Notes under the pieces: model-generated
Seen by the model: the letters and a program-made list of their open reading frames with translations, nothing else
The model's database searches: none
Told to the model about the DNA's origin: nothing
Position numbers and translations under genes: made by a program
Assembly (NCBI GenBank): GCA_009697495.1
Contig: SHUN01000111.1
Location: 1-8,080, forward strand
Direction: 5' to 3'
Length of the DNA: 8,080 nt
From: Bryobacterales bacterium
GTDB taxonomy: Bacteria > Acidobacteriota > Terriglobia > Bryobacterales > Bryobacteraceae
Shown: positions 1-5,715 of the stretch, one piece after another
How the letters are laid out: the number at the start of each line of letters is the position of its first letter
Position numbering within the stretch: the first letter of the stretch is position 1

Positions 1-134
1 GGTTCATGATGAACAATAGGACACGGTGATCCTGGGCCTTGGATTGCCGGAGGTCGATGGCCTTACCCGTGCTGGTCCTGACGGCACGCAGAAACTGGCA
101 CGAGAAGGTGCAAGGGATCGATGGCGGCGCTGAT
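1..134 (+). pseudogene. Response-regulator receiver domain remnant (OmpR/PhoP type), broken
   Basis: Two pieces of one receiver domain can be read in different frames. Positions 20-64 read DTVILGLGLPEVDGL, which matches the phosphorylation-site segment of PhoP/QseB-type response regulators (usually YD.VILDLGLP..DGL). Positions 63-134 in another frame read LPVLVLTAR.NWHEKVQGIDGGAD, the following strand-4/helix-4 segment. About a dozen residues that normally separate the two pieces are missing, and the frame shifts between them. The phospho-accepting Asp is Gly (GGC at 35-37), and a TAG at 17-19 sits where the Tyr of the YD pair would be. After GAD the domain stops and antitoxin-like sequence begins, so the rest of the receiver and the DNA-binding domain are absent. 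The left part runs off the window. This is a dead remnant; the family assignment rests on motif recognition only. Confidence 0.6.
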
Positions 135-144
135 TCGCAGGGCA

Positions 145-411
145 AGCGGAAATGTTCAGAGCGAAATGCGCAGCGGCGAACGCGAGTTCTGGGCGAAGCA
201 CGATTCCACCGGTTTCATCGATTGGGATGCCGCTCAACCCCGGAAGTTCACTCAGCTCAAGCCGACATTGCGGACGATTTCGCTCCGCTTGCCCGTCTCG
301 ATGATCGAGGACTTGAAGATACTGGCTAACAAGCGCGATGTACCGTATTAGTCGCTGTTAAAGGTTTTTTTGGCTGAGCGGCTGGAACAGGAACGGCGGC
401 GCGTGATTTAG
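145..411 (+). pseudogene. CopG-type (BrnA-like) antitoxin interrupted by an amber codon
   Basis: The frame reads SEMRSGEREFWAKHDSTGF, then a DW..A.P linker, LKPTLRTISLRLPVSMIEDL and KILANKRDVPY. This is the layout of the CopG antitoxin family paired with BrnT-like toxins: an EREFW.THDST N-terminal segment followed by a ribbon-helix-helix with the ISLRLP strand. At 349-351 a TAG falls exactly where the family has Gln (RDVPYQSL). The same frame then continues as SLLKVFLAERLEQERRR to a second TAG at 409-411, which is the normal C-terminal end. One CAG-to-TAG transition would explain the break. An open frame reaches back to an ATG at 121, but its first codons overlap the receiver remnant. The true family start is therefore unclear; an in-frame ATG lies at 166. 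No toxin gene is seen upstream or downstream. Without the last helix the protein probably cannot form a stable dimer (inference). Confidence 0.72.
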
Positions 412-443
412 CGCGTTGGGCATCTGCCACAATTAGATTTGGC

Positions 444-962
444 ATGGATTGGAACCCCGCATTGTACGGCGCAGAAGCCGCGACGCTGTTGGCGCTGGCC
501 GGCGATGGACGGCGGTTGATGCCGTTGGTGTCGGCGCGGAGTGCGGAGGTCACGCTGGCGGCGGGATTGCGGCGGCCGGCGCGGGAGATTTTTCCGGATG
601 CTATGCGGCCGGAATTGGCGTTGGCCGGGCTTTGGCTTTATTGCGGGTTTTTTGATGAATCGCATGCGATTGCGCAAGACGTGCATACCGCCGATGGCAG
701 CTATTGGCACGCCATCCAGCACCGCATGGAGCCCGACGCCTGGAATGCCGGTTACTGGTTTCGGCGGGTTGGGCCGCATTCGGTGTTTGCGGAACTGCAT
801 GCCGTGGCTGAGGCGCTGGGGTACACGACGGGGCCGCGGTGGGATCCGTTGGCGTTTGTCGAAGCTTGCACGCGGGCGGCGCCGGCAGAGCAGTTTCTAC
901 TTCAACAGGTTCAACTGGCCGAATGGCAGCTCCTGTTCCACTATTGCGCAAAGGCTGAATAA
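444..962 (+). CDS. Hypothetical protein, 172 aa, first gene of the dehydrogenase operon
   Basis: I do not recognise a named family. The protein appears soluble, with no signal peptide or membrane segment. It starts with Ala/Leu-rich helical sequence (residues 8-50). It has an aromatic and His-rich central block at about 86-112, with the pieces SYWHAIQHR, DAWNAGYWFRRVG and PH. It ends with a helical region containing WDPLAFVEAC (133-142) and VQLAEWQLLFHYC (156-168). The central block has the look of a conserved core, with His, Trp, Tyr and Arg residues that could line a site, but no reaction can be assigned. Coding potential is supported by protein-like composition and by the tight join to the next gene: its TAA at 960-962 is four bases before the dehydrogenase ATG. 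No good Shine-Dalgarno sequence precedes the ATG, so the start is only likely. The two genes are probably translated from one mRNA. Confidence 0.78.
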   Translation: MDWNPALYGAEAATLLALAGDGRRLMPLVSARSAEVTLAAGLRRPAREIFPDAMRPELALAGLWLYCGFFDESHAIAQDVHTADGSYWHAIQHRMEPDAWNAGYWFRRVGPHSVFAELHAVAEALGYTTGPRWDPLAFVEACTRAAPAEQFLLQQVQLAEWQLLFHYCAKAE

Positions 963-966
963 CAAA

Positions 967-2067
967 ATGAGCACTGTGAAAGCCGCCGTTCTTACGGCCT
1001 ACGAACAACCGCTGGAGATGCGGGAGTTTCCTTCATTAACAGCAGCCGGGCCGGGCGAGGCGGTGGTCCGCGTGGAGATCGCCGGAATTTGCGGCACCGA
1101 TGTGCACCTTTGGCTGGGACAGCTAAACGTGCCGCTGCCGGTGATTCTGGGGCATGAGACGGTGGGTCGTTTGGAGGTGATCGGAGCCGGGTTGACGCAG
1201 GACTGGCGGGGGAATCCTTTAGCTGTTGGGGACCGGGTGGCTTGGGCGAGCAGTATTGTTTGCGGCGAGTGTTACTACTGCCGGGTGAAGCGGCAGCCGA
1301 CGCGGTGTTTGACGCGCAAGGCGTATGGGATTTCCTACTGCGCCGATACGGCTCCGCACTTGCGCGGAGGGTATGCGGAACAGATTCATTTACGGGCTGG
1401 GACGGCGATTTTCCGGTTGCCGGAGAGTCTGTCGTCCGATGCGGTAGTGGGCGCGGGATGCGCATTGGCGACGGCGATACACGGGTTGGAACGGTGCCCG
1501 GTGGAGTGGGGCGATACGGTGATCGTGCAGGGGACGGGGCCGGTGGGGCTGGCGGCGATCGCGGTGGCGAAGCAGGCCGGGGCGACGAAGATATTGGCGA
1601 TTGGCGGACCGCCGCATCGATTGGTATTGGCGCGGGAGTTTGGCGCGGATGAGGTGATCGACATTGGCGTTGTGACGGATGCGGGGGAACGGCAGCGGCT
1701 GGCGCTCGCGTTTGCGGGCGGGTATGGGGCGGATGTGGTGATTGAGTGCGTGGGGTATCCGAACGCTGTGAATGAGGGCATTGAACTGCCTCGCGATGGA
1801 GGGAAGTTTCTGGTGCTGGGGCAGTACGCCAACGCCGGGAATATATCGTTCAACCCGCATACGATTACGCGCAAGCAACTGGTGGTGCAGGGGAGTTGGG
1901 GCTTTGAGCCGCGGCATGTGGACAGGGGGTTGCGGATGCTGGAGATTCCGCATTGGCAGCATTTGTTCGCTAATGAGATCACGGCGCGCTTTCCATTGGC
2001 GGAGGCGAACCGGGCGCTGGAAACAGTGAAGAACTGGAGCGCCGGAAAGACTGTCCTCATCCCATGA
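967..2067 (+). CDS. Zinc-dependent medium-chain alcohol dehydrogenase, 366 aa
   Basis: This is an MDR-superfamily zinc dehydrogenase that oxidises an alcohol or reduces a carbonyl with NAD(P); the substrate cannot be told from the sequence. The catalytic GroES-like domain comes first, with the CGTDVH zinc motif (Cys42), GHE (His63-Glu64) and a likely third ligand Cys165 in GAGCALATA. A structural zinc lobe has Cys99, Cys102, Cys105 and Cys114, with eight residues in the last gap rather than the more common seven. The Rossmann motif GTGPVG is at 189-194. At the end of the second Rossmann strand (LAIGGPPHRL) the acidic residue that usually selects NAD is Gly, so cofactor preference is open. The frame is open far upstream (to 541), but homology begins at MSTVKAAVLTAYEQP, four bases after the previous stop, so the ATG at 967 is chosen. 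The TGA overlaps the next gene's ATG (ATGA), which suggests coupled translation. Confidence 0.93.
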   Translation: MSTVKAAVLTAYEQPLEMREFPSLTAAGPGEAVVRVEIAGICGTDVHLWLGQLNVPLPVILGHETVGRLEVIGAGLTQDWRGNPLAVGDRVAWASSIVCGECYYCRVKRQPTRCLTRKAYGISYCADTAPHLRGGYAEQIHLRAGTAIFRLPESLSSDAVVGAGCALATAIHGLERCPVEWGDTVIVQGTGPVGLAAIAVAKQAGATKILAIGGPPHRLVLAREFGADEVIDIGVVTDAGERQRLALAFAGGYGADVVIECVGYPNAVNEGIELPRDGGKFLVLGQYANAGNISFNPHTITRKQLVVQGSWGFEPRHVDRGLRMLEIPHWQHLFANEITARFPLAEANRALETVKNWSAGKTVLIP

Positions 2068-3287
2068 AGGGTTTTTTGTGGCTGATACCATTGGCTTTGC
2101 TGGGGGCCGGTATTTGGTGGGGCGTGACGGTGAAGAACGCGCCGCCGGAAGTGCGGTTTACGGTGGCAAAAACCGGGCCATTGGTGGACACGTTGATGAC
2201 GAATGGTAAGGTGGAGCCGGTGGCGCATACAGCAGTGCGGGCGGAGCGCGCCGGGGTGTTGACAAAGCTGCATGTGGAGAAGGGGCAGGTGGTGGCGGCG
2301 GGGGCTGTGGTGGCGGAGATCGACGGGGCCGAATGGCGGAACGCGATGGAGGCGGCGGAGGCGCGGGTGGCGCAGGCACAGGCGGAATTGAAGGTGCGGG
2401 AGCGCGGGGGGCTGGCGCCGGATTTGGCTGATATTGACGGGCAGTTGGCGAAGTTGAATTTGGAAAGGCAGCAGACGGAAAAGGAGTTGGCGGCGGTGCG
2501 GCGGTTGATTGCGAAGAACGCGGCGACGAAGCAGGAGGGGCAAGTGTTGGAAGACCGCATTGCGCAGCTTCAGCAGCAGCGGGGCGCATTGCAATCGCGG
2601 CGGGCGGTGCTATTTACACCGGCGGACCGAAGCGTGTTGGAGGCGCGGTTGCGCGAGGCGCGAACGGCTGTCACGGCGGCGCGGGATAAACAGGGGCAGG
2701 GGATATTGCGGGCGCCGATGGGAGGCGTGGTTTATCAGTTGGACACGCGGGCGGGAGCGTATTTAAATCCCGGCGATTTGGTGGCGAGTATAGGGCGAGT
2801 GGATGAGTTGCTGGTGAAGGTGTTTATTGACGAGCCGGAACTGGGGCGGGTGGCGCCGGGAATGGCGGCGGTGATTACGTGGGACGCGATGCCGGCCAAA
2901 CTGTGGGAGGGGCGCGTCGCGGCGATGCCGGCGCAGATTGTAACGATGGGGCCTCGACAGGTAGGCGAGGTTTCGGTACGGATTGTGAATGCCGGGCGGG
3001 CGCTGCCGCCGGGCGCGAATATCAATGCGGCGATTCGTTCGCGGGAGGCGGCGGAGGCGGTTATTATTCCCAAAGAATCACTGCGGCGGGAGGGGGGCGG
3101 GCAGGGCGTCTATGTTTTGGCGGGGACGCAGGCGCAGTGGCGCGCGGTGAAGTTGGGGGTCACCAATATCACTCATGCGCAAGTGTTGGAGGGAGTGGCG
3201 GCGGGCGACCGTGTATTGCTGGCCACCGATTTGCCGATCCGCGCGGGGCAGATCGTGACTGGGGTTAGCGAAGCCGCTGGACGGTAA
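2064..3287 (+). CDS. HlyD/RND-type periplasmic adaptor (membrane fusion protein), 407 aa
   Basis: Adaptor proteins of this type bridge an inner-membrane RND or ABC pump to an outer-membrane channel. An N-terminal hydrophobic segment (residues 3-22) has no lipobox Cys, so it is likely an uncleaved membrane anchor. Then come the first lipoyl half (about 55-87, with GVLTKLHVEKGQVVAAG), a long alpha-helical hairpin rich in Ala, Glu, Arg and Gln (about 90-207), the second lipoyl half (about 214-244, with GILRAPMGGVVYQLDTRAG), a beta-barrel (about 245-325) and a membrane-proximal domain to the C-terminus (ending near AGDRVLLATDLPIRAGQIV). Length and domain order are normal for the family. The ATG overlaps the dehydrogenase stop by four bases. 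No pump or outer-membrane channel gene lies in the window, so this adaptor either serves a remote transporter or is an orphan. The last 11 codons are repeated downstream in a tandem duplication. Confidence 0.9.
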   Translation: MKGFLWLIPLALLGAGIWWGVTVKNAPPEVRFTVAKTGPLVDTLMTNGKVEPVAHTAVRAERAGVLTKLHVEKGQVVAAGAVVAEIDGAEWRNAMEAAEARVAQAQAELKVRERGGLAPDLADIDGQLAKLNLERQQTEKELAAVRRLIAKNAATKQEGQVLEDRIAQLQQQRGALQSRRAVLFTPADRSVLEARLREARTAVTAARDKQGQGILRAPMGGVVYQLDTRAGAYLNPGDLVASIGRVDELLVKVFIDEPELGRVAPGMAAVITWDAMPAKLWEGRVAAMPAQIVTMGPRQVGEVSVRIVNAGRALPPGANINAAIRSREAAEAVIIPKESLRREGGGQGVYVLAGTQAQWRAVKLGVTNITHAQVLEGVAAGDRVLLATDLPIRAGQIVTGVSEAAGR

Positions 3288-3367
3288 TTCCGGTGCCCGA
3301 TTCCCAGGCTGCGAGGACGCGGGCCGATGATGCTGCGACCGACGGAAAGCCGCCGTGGGGGCGAGTG
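3255..3367. repeat. Tandem duplication, copy A (end of adaptor gene plus relic of BNR gene tail)
   Basis: Copy A of a direct tandem repeat with a period of 113 bases. From 3261 to 3297 it is identical to copy B. Beyond that I count about ten substitutions plus a one-base length difference near 3361, giving about 90 percent identity overall. On the + strand copy A carries the functional end and stop (3285-3287) of the adaptor gene. On the - strand it still encodes a near-perfect copy of the last residues of the BNR protein (GF.SVAASSA.VLAAWESGTG, then ITVQRLR and a stop at 3265-3267), now disconnected from that gene. Several differences are synonymous in the BNR frame. Confidence 0.88.
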
Positions 3368-3481
3368 GTGACCGGGGTTAGCGAAGCCGCTGGACGGTAA
3401 TTCCGGTGCCGGATTCCCAGGCGGCGAGGACGCCGGCCGATGATGCCGCGACCGAGGCGAAGCCGCCGTGTGTGGCGAGTT
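3368..3481. repeat. Tandem duplication, copy B (3' end of BNR gene)
   Basis: Second copy of the direct repeat. It carries the functional C-terminal codons and TAA stop of the - strand BNR gene. On the + strand it also holds a relic of the adaptor C-terminus, VTGVSEAAGR followed by TAA at 3398-3400. The simplest ancestor is one copy in which the two convergent genes overlapped by about 23 bases at their 3' ends. The duplication then separated them and left each with an unneeded relic of the other. Confidence 0.88.
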
Positions 3482-4412
3482 CGCGGACGGCGCCGTCATA
3501 GAACATGACGCGCATTCCTTCGGTCCAGGCGATGACGGGTTTGCCGTTCGAGTCGAGGGCGAGGGCGGAATCCTTGCCGGCCCAGTTTGGGGCTTGGAAG
3601 GAGGAGCCCTCGGTCCAGAATATCTTCTGTTCGCGACGCCAGGAGGTGACGACATCGCCGTTGGGCTTTACGGCGAGGCCGCCGCCGTCCATCGGGCAGG
3701 CGTTGAGGACCCAGGTTCCTTCGCCGACTTTCTTGGCCGTGAAAGATTTTCCGTTGTCGCGCGAAGTGGCCAGCCACATGTCGCGGGAGCCGCCGAGCCA
3801 GTTGCGGAACATGACGTGAATGGCGCCATCGGCGGCGATGGCGGCGGAGGGGTGGCAGCATTCGCAGATGTGGCCATCGGGCGATTCGTAGACGGGGAAG
3901 TTGGGGGACCAAGTGGCGCCGGCGTCCTTCGAGACCGTGGCCATGAGGCGCATGCCTTTTTTGCGGAGGTCGAGCCAGGTGGCGAAAAACATGCCGTTGG
4001 GGCCGGCTGCGAGGGCGTGCAGACCTTCGCGGGCGGCGCCGGGGGCGTCGGAAATTTGGGTTGCCTTGCTCCAGGATTTGCCGTTGTCGGTGGAACGCCA
4101 TGCGAAGAGTTCGCCGTCTTGCCCCTTGCCGAGTTTACCGGCGATGGCGGCGATGACGATGGCTCCGCCGCTGATGGCGACGCGCGGGCCGCGGTGACGG
4201 CCGAGAGAAATGAAACCGGCGTTGCCAACCTTTACGGGCTTGGCGAATGACACGCCGGCATCGGTTGAGACGGCGGCGAAGACGTCGTTCCCTGCGCCGT
4301 AGGCGATGACTGCTTTTGCGCCCTCCATCGCCATTTGGGGCTGGCGCATCGGCGCGCCGTCTTTTTCAGGGGCGAGGGTCAGGAGGGGAAGGAGGGCGAG
4401 TGCGAGTATCAT
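3378..4412 (-). CDS. Exported BNR/Asp-box beta-propeller protein (sialidase-like), 344 aa
   Basis: The sialidase-like six-bladed propeller fold is indicated by four Asp-box motifs of the form S.D.G.(S/T)(W/F): STDAGVSF (49-56), STDNGKSW (107-114), SKDAGATW (161-168) and SRDNGKSF (217-224). A short hydrophobic N-terminus (MILALALLPLLTLA) looks like a signal peptide, so the protein probably acts outside the cytoplasm. A cysteine-rich piece, HICECCHPSAA (181-191), sits between the third and fourth Asp boxes and may bind a metal or form disulfides (inference). The arginine triad of true sialidases cannot be confirmed by eye, so sialidase activity is not claimed; many such proteins only bind sugars or have unknown roles. 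The ATG overlaps the pirin TGA (ATGA, 4409-4412) and has no good Shine-Dalgarno of its own, so translation is likely coupled to pirin. The 3' end lies in a tandem duplication. Confidence 0.87.
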   Translation of the reverse strand: MILALALLPLLTLAPEKDGAPMRQPQMAMEGAKAVIAYGAGNDVFAAVSTDAGVSFAKPVKVGNAGFISLGRHRGPRVAISGGAIVIAAIAGKLGKGQDGELFAWRSTDNGKSWSKATQISDAPGAAREGLHALAAGPNGMFFATWLDLRKKGMRLMATVSKDAGATWSPNFPVYESPDGHICECCHPSAAIAADGAIHVMFRNWLGGSRDMWLATSRDNGKSFTAKKVGEGTWVLNACPMDGGGLAVKPNGDVVTSWRREQKIFWTEGSSFQAPNWAGKDSALALDSNGKPVIAWTEGMRVMFYDGAVRELATHGGFASVAASSAGVLAAWESGTGITVQRLR

Positions 4413-5107
4413 GACAATTCGAATAATAGGATATCGCTCTTTTCGGTTCCGCGGAGGGTGAGCAGGGACTCATCGCTGACGGCTGCGCCGTCGCCGATTT
4501 CGAGTAGCGTGCCGTTCAGGGTGATTTGGCCAGTCGCGACCTGGACCCAGGCGTGGCGGCCGGCGGCTAAAGGGAGTTGGACTTCCTGGCCATCGGATAA
4601 GGCCGAGATGTAGACGGAGGCGTCCTGCTGGATGACGGAGCTTCCGTCGCGTCCATCGGGGGAGGCGATTAGACAAAGCTTGCCCTGGACTTGCTCCGGG
4701 AGGATGGCGAGGTCTTCAAATCTTGGCGGGATGCCGAGTTCGTTGGGCTCGATCCAGATTTGGAGCAGATGGACCGGCTCCGTTTGCGAGTTGTTGCATT
4801 CGCTGTGGACGATGCCGGTACCGGCGCTCATCCGTTGGACGTTGCCGGCTTTTAAGACGGCCTTTGACCCGGTGGAATCCTCGTGCGCGAGTTCGCCGGA
4901 GAGCACCCACGTAATGATCTCCATGTCCTGGTGGGGGTGGCGGCCGAAACCGGCGGCGGGGCTAATCCTGTCGTCATTAATCACACGAAGGCTGCGGAAG
5001 CCCATGTGATTGGGGTCGTAATAGCGGTTAAAGGAAAAGCTGTAGCGGGTGTCGAGCCAGCCAATGTTGCTTTTGCCCCGGTCAGCGGAGCGGCGAATAG
5101 AAATCAT
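4409..5107 (-). CDS. Pirin family protein (YhhW-like bicupin), 232 aa
   Basis: Pirins are iron-binding bicupins. Bacterial members such as E. coli YhhW act on quercetin as 2,3-dioxygenases in vitro, while others modulate metabolic enzymes. The N-terminal cupin contains GRHPHQDMEIITWVLSGEL and HEDS, and further on GTGIVHSECN. The metal ligands fall at His57, His59, His101 and Glu103, the same numbers as in YhhW, and the length is practically the same (232 against 231). The C-terminal cupin (about 130-232) is less conserved, as usual. A strong Shine-Dalgarno (GGAGGA) lies four bases before the ATG. A perfect 20-bp palindrome 15-35 bases upstream of the ATG is the likely operator of the MarR protein encoded next door. 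Pirin genes beside a regulator are common. The true substrate is unknown; detoxification of an aromatic or quinone-like compound is a guess. Confidence 0.93.
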   Translation of the reverse strand: MISIRRSADRGKSNIGWLDTRYSFSFNRYYDPNHMGFRSLRVINDDRISPAAGFGRHPHQDMEIITWVLSGELAHEDSTGSKAVLKAGNVQRMSAGTGIVHSECNNSQTEPVHLLQIWIEPNELGIPPRFEDLAILPEQVQGKLCLIASPDGRDGSSVIQQDASVYISALSDGQEVQLPLAAGRHAWVQVATGQITLNGTLLEIGDGAAVSDESLLTLRGTEKSDILLFELS

Positions 5108-5111
5108 ATAG

Positions 5112-5117
5112 TCCTCC
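5112..5117 (-). promoter_or_regulatory. Strong Shine-Dalgarno sequence of the pirin gene
   Basis: The - strand reads GGAGGA, then CTAT, then the ATG at 5105-5107. This full match to the anti-Shine-Dalgarno fixes the pirin start. It contrasts with the other genes of the cluster, which lack a clear site and appear coupled or leaderless. Confidence 0.8.
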
Positions 5118-5122
5118 AGACG

Positions 5123-5142
5123 ATAGTTGTTTGAACAACTAT
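5123..5142. promoter_or_regulatory. Perfect palindromic operator upstream of pirin (MarR-type site O1)
   Basis: The sequence ATAGTTGTTTGAACAACTAT is a perfect 9-bp inverted repeat around a two-base centre. Its size and AT-rich TTG/CAA core are typical of MarR-family operators. It overlaps the TAG stop of the upstream marR gene (5139-5141) and lies 15 bases before the pirin ATG, just ahead of its ribosome binding site. Binding there would block transcription of pirin and the BNR gene. A related palindrome lies in the marR promoter. I could not find a convincing -35/-10 pair for pirin around it. Confidence 0.75.
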
Positions 5143-5624
5143 TTAGATGCGACGATTACGATCTGGATTCGGATGTCTTCGAGGATGCCGGTCAACTGGT
5201 CGAGCTTGGCGGGGCCGAGGCGGGTGAGGGGGGCGCGGACGGCGTCGCGGACGGGCCTTTCGAGGCCGCGGAGGGTGGCGAGGCCGGCTGGGGTGATGTG
5301 GGCGCGGACGACGCGGCGATCCTCAATGCCTCGGTCGCGTTCGACGTGCCCGAGTTTTTGCATACGGTCGAGGAGGCGGGTGATGTCGGGGTCGCGAGTG
5401 ATCAGGCGTTTGGAGATTTCGCCGCAGGGGAGTCCGGCGGTACCGGCGTCGGCGAGGATACGAAGGACGTTGTACTGAGGGTGAGTGAGGCCGAAGGAAC
5501 GGAGGGTCTCCTCGACGGAGCGCATGAGCCAACCGGCGGTACGCTGGAGATTGAGGAAGGCCTCGTCGGCAGGGTTGGGGAAGGGGCGGGACTGGCGAAT
5601 TTCGGACTGGAGGCGGCCGGGCAT
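5139..5624 (-). CDS. MarR-family transcriptional regulator, 161 aa
   Basis: This is a winged helix-turn-helix dimeric repressor that usually releases DNA when it binds a phenolic compound or is oxidised. The helix-turn-helix covers about residues 47-118: THPQYNVLRIL, GLPCGEISKRL, the recognition helix TRDPDITRLLDRMQKLGHVER, and the wing with DRRVV (102-106) and ITPAGLATL. Terminal helices (15-45 and 120-158) would form the dimer interface. There is a single Cys (Cys67) in GLPCGEI; whether it senses oxidation is unknown. An in-frame GTG at 5666 would add 14 residues, but homology starts at MPGRLQSEIRQ. A good promoter places the RNA start at or very near the ATG at 5624, so that start is chosen. 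No Shine-Dalgarno precedes it, as expected for a leaderless message. The gene is followed after 31 bases by pirin, its probable target. Confidence 0.92.
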   Translation of the reverse strand: MPGRLQSEIRQSRPFPNPADEAFLNLQRTAGWLMRSVEETLRSFGLTHPQYNVLRILADAGTAGLPCGEISKRLITRDPDITRLLDRMQKLGHVERDRGIEDRRVVRAHITPAGLATLRGLERPVRDAVRAPLTRLGPAKLDQLTGILEDIRIQIVIVASK

Positions 5625-5631
5625 ACTGTGC

Positions 5632-5660
5632 AATATAGCTGTTGCAACGAATATAGGCAA
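5632..5660 (-). promoter_or_regulatory. Promoter of marR, probably leaderless
   Basis: On the - strand a -35 box TTGCCT (5655-5660) is followed by a 17-base spacer and a -10 box TATATT (5632-5637). Only seven bases separate the -10 box from the ATG at 5624, so transcription would start at or beside the A of the start codon. The -10 box is close to consensus, the -35 box is moderate and the spacing is ideal. The MarR-type palindrome O2 fills the spacer and overlaps the -10 box, so bound repressor would exclude RNA polymerase. Confidence 0.68.
5635..5654. promoter_or_regulatory. Second MarR-type operator (O2) within the marR promoter
   Basis: The sequence ATAGCTGTTGCAACGAATAT is an imperfect palindrome. 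Placed base for base on the perfect operator at 5123-5142 it matches at 15 of 20 positions. Two of the five mismatches are the central bases and three are in the arms. Its centre is GTTGCAAC. It lies between the -35 and -10 boxes of marR. The weaker symmetry suggests lower affinity and graded autoregulation (inference). Confidence 0.65.
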
Positions 5661-5715
5661 CGGCACTACACCATTTTGAGTAGGGAGGTAAAGCTAACAA
5701 AAGACTGGGAGAGCA

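Noticed and set aside
349..351. Recoding of the antitoxin TAG as an amino acid (for example pyrrolysine or a suppressor)
   Set aside because: Nothing nearby suggests recoding; the same left-edge region contains another clearly broken gene, so a nonsense mutation is the simpler reading.
541..966. Upstream extension of the dehydrogenase reading frame to 541
   Set aside because: It overlaps the 172-aa gene in another frame, reads as Arg/Trp/Gly-rich shadow sequence, and dehydrogenase homology begins at the ATG at 967.
1386..2594. Long - strand open frame of about 400 codons opposite the dehydrogenase and adaptor genes
   Set aside because: Composition is His/Arg/Pro-rich without any domain; it is a high-GC shadow of two well supported + strand genes.
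3468..4250. + strand open frame of 260 codons opposite the BNR gene
   Set aside because: Gly/Ala/Val-rich antisense shadow with no recognisable motif; the - strand has Asp boxes and a signal peptide.
5625..5666. GTG start of marR giving a 175-aa protein
   Set aside because: The extra residues lie over the promoter boxes and operator, no ribosome site precedes the GTG, and family-like sequence begins at the ATG at 5624.
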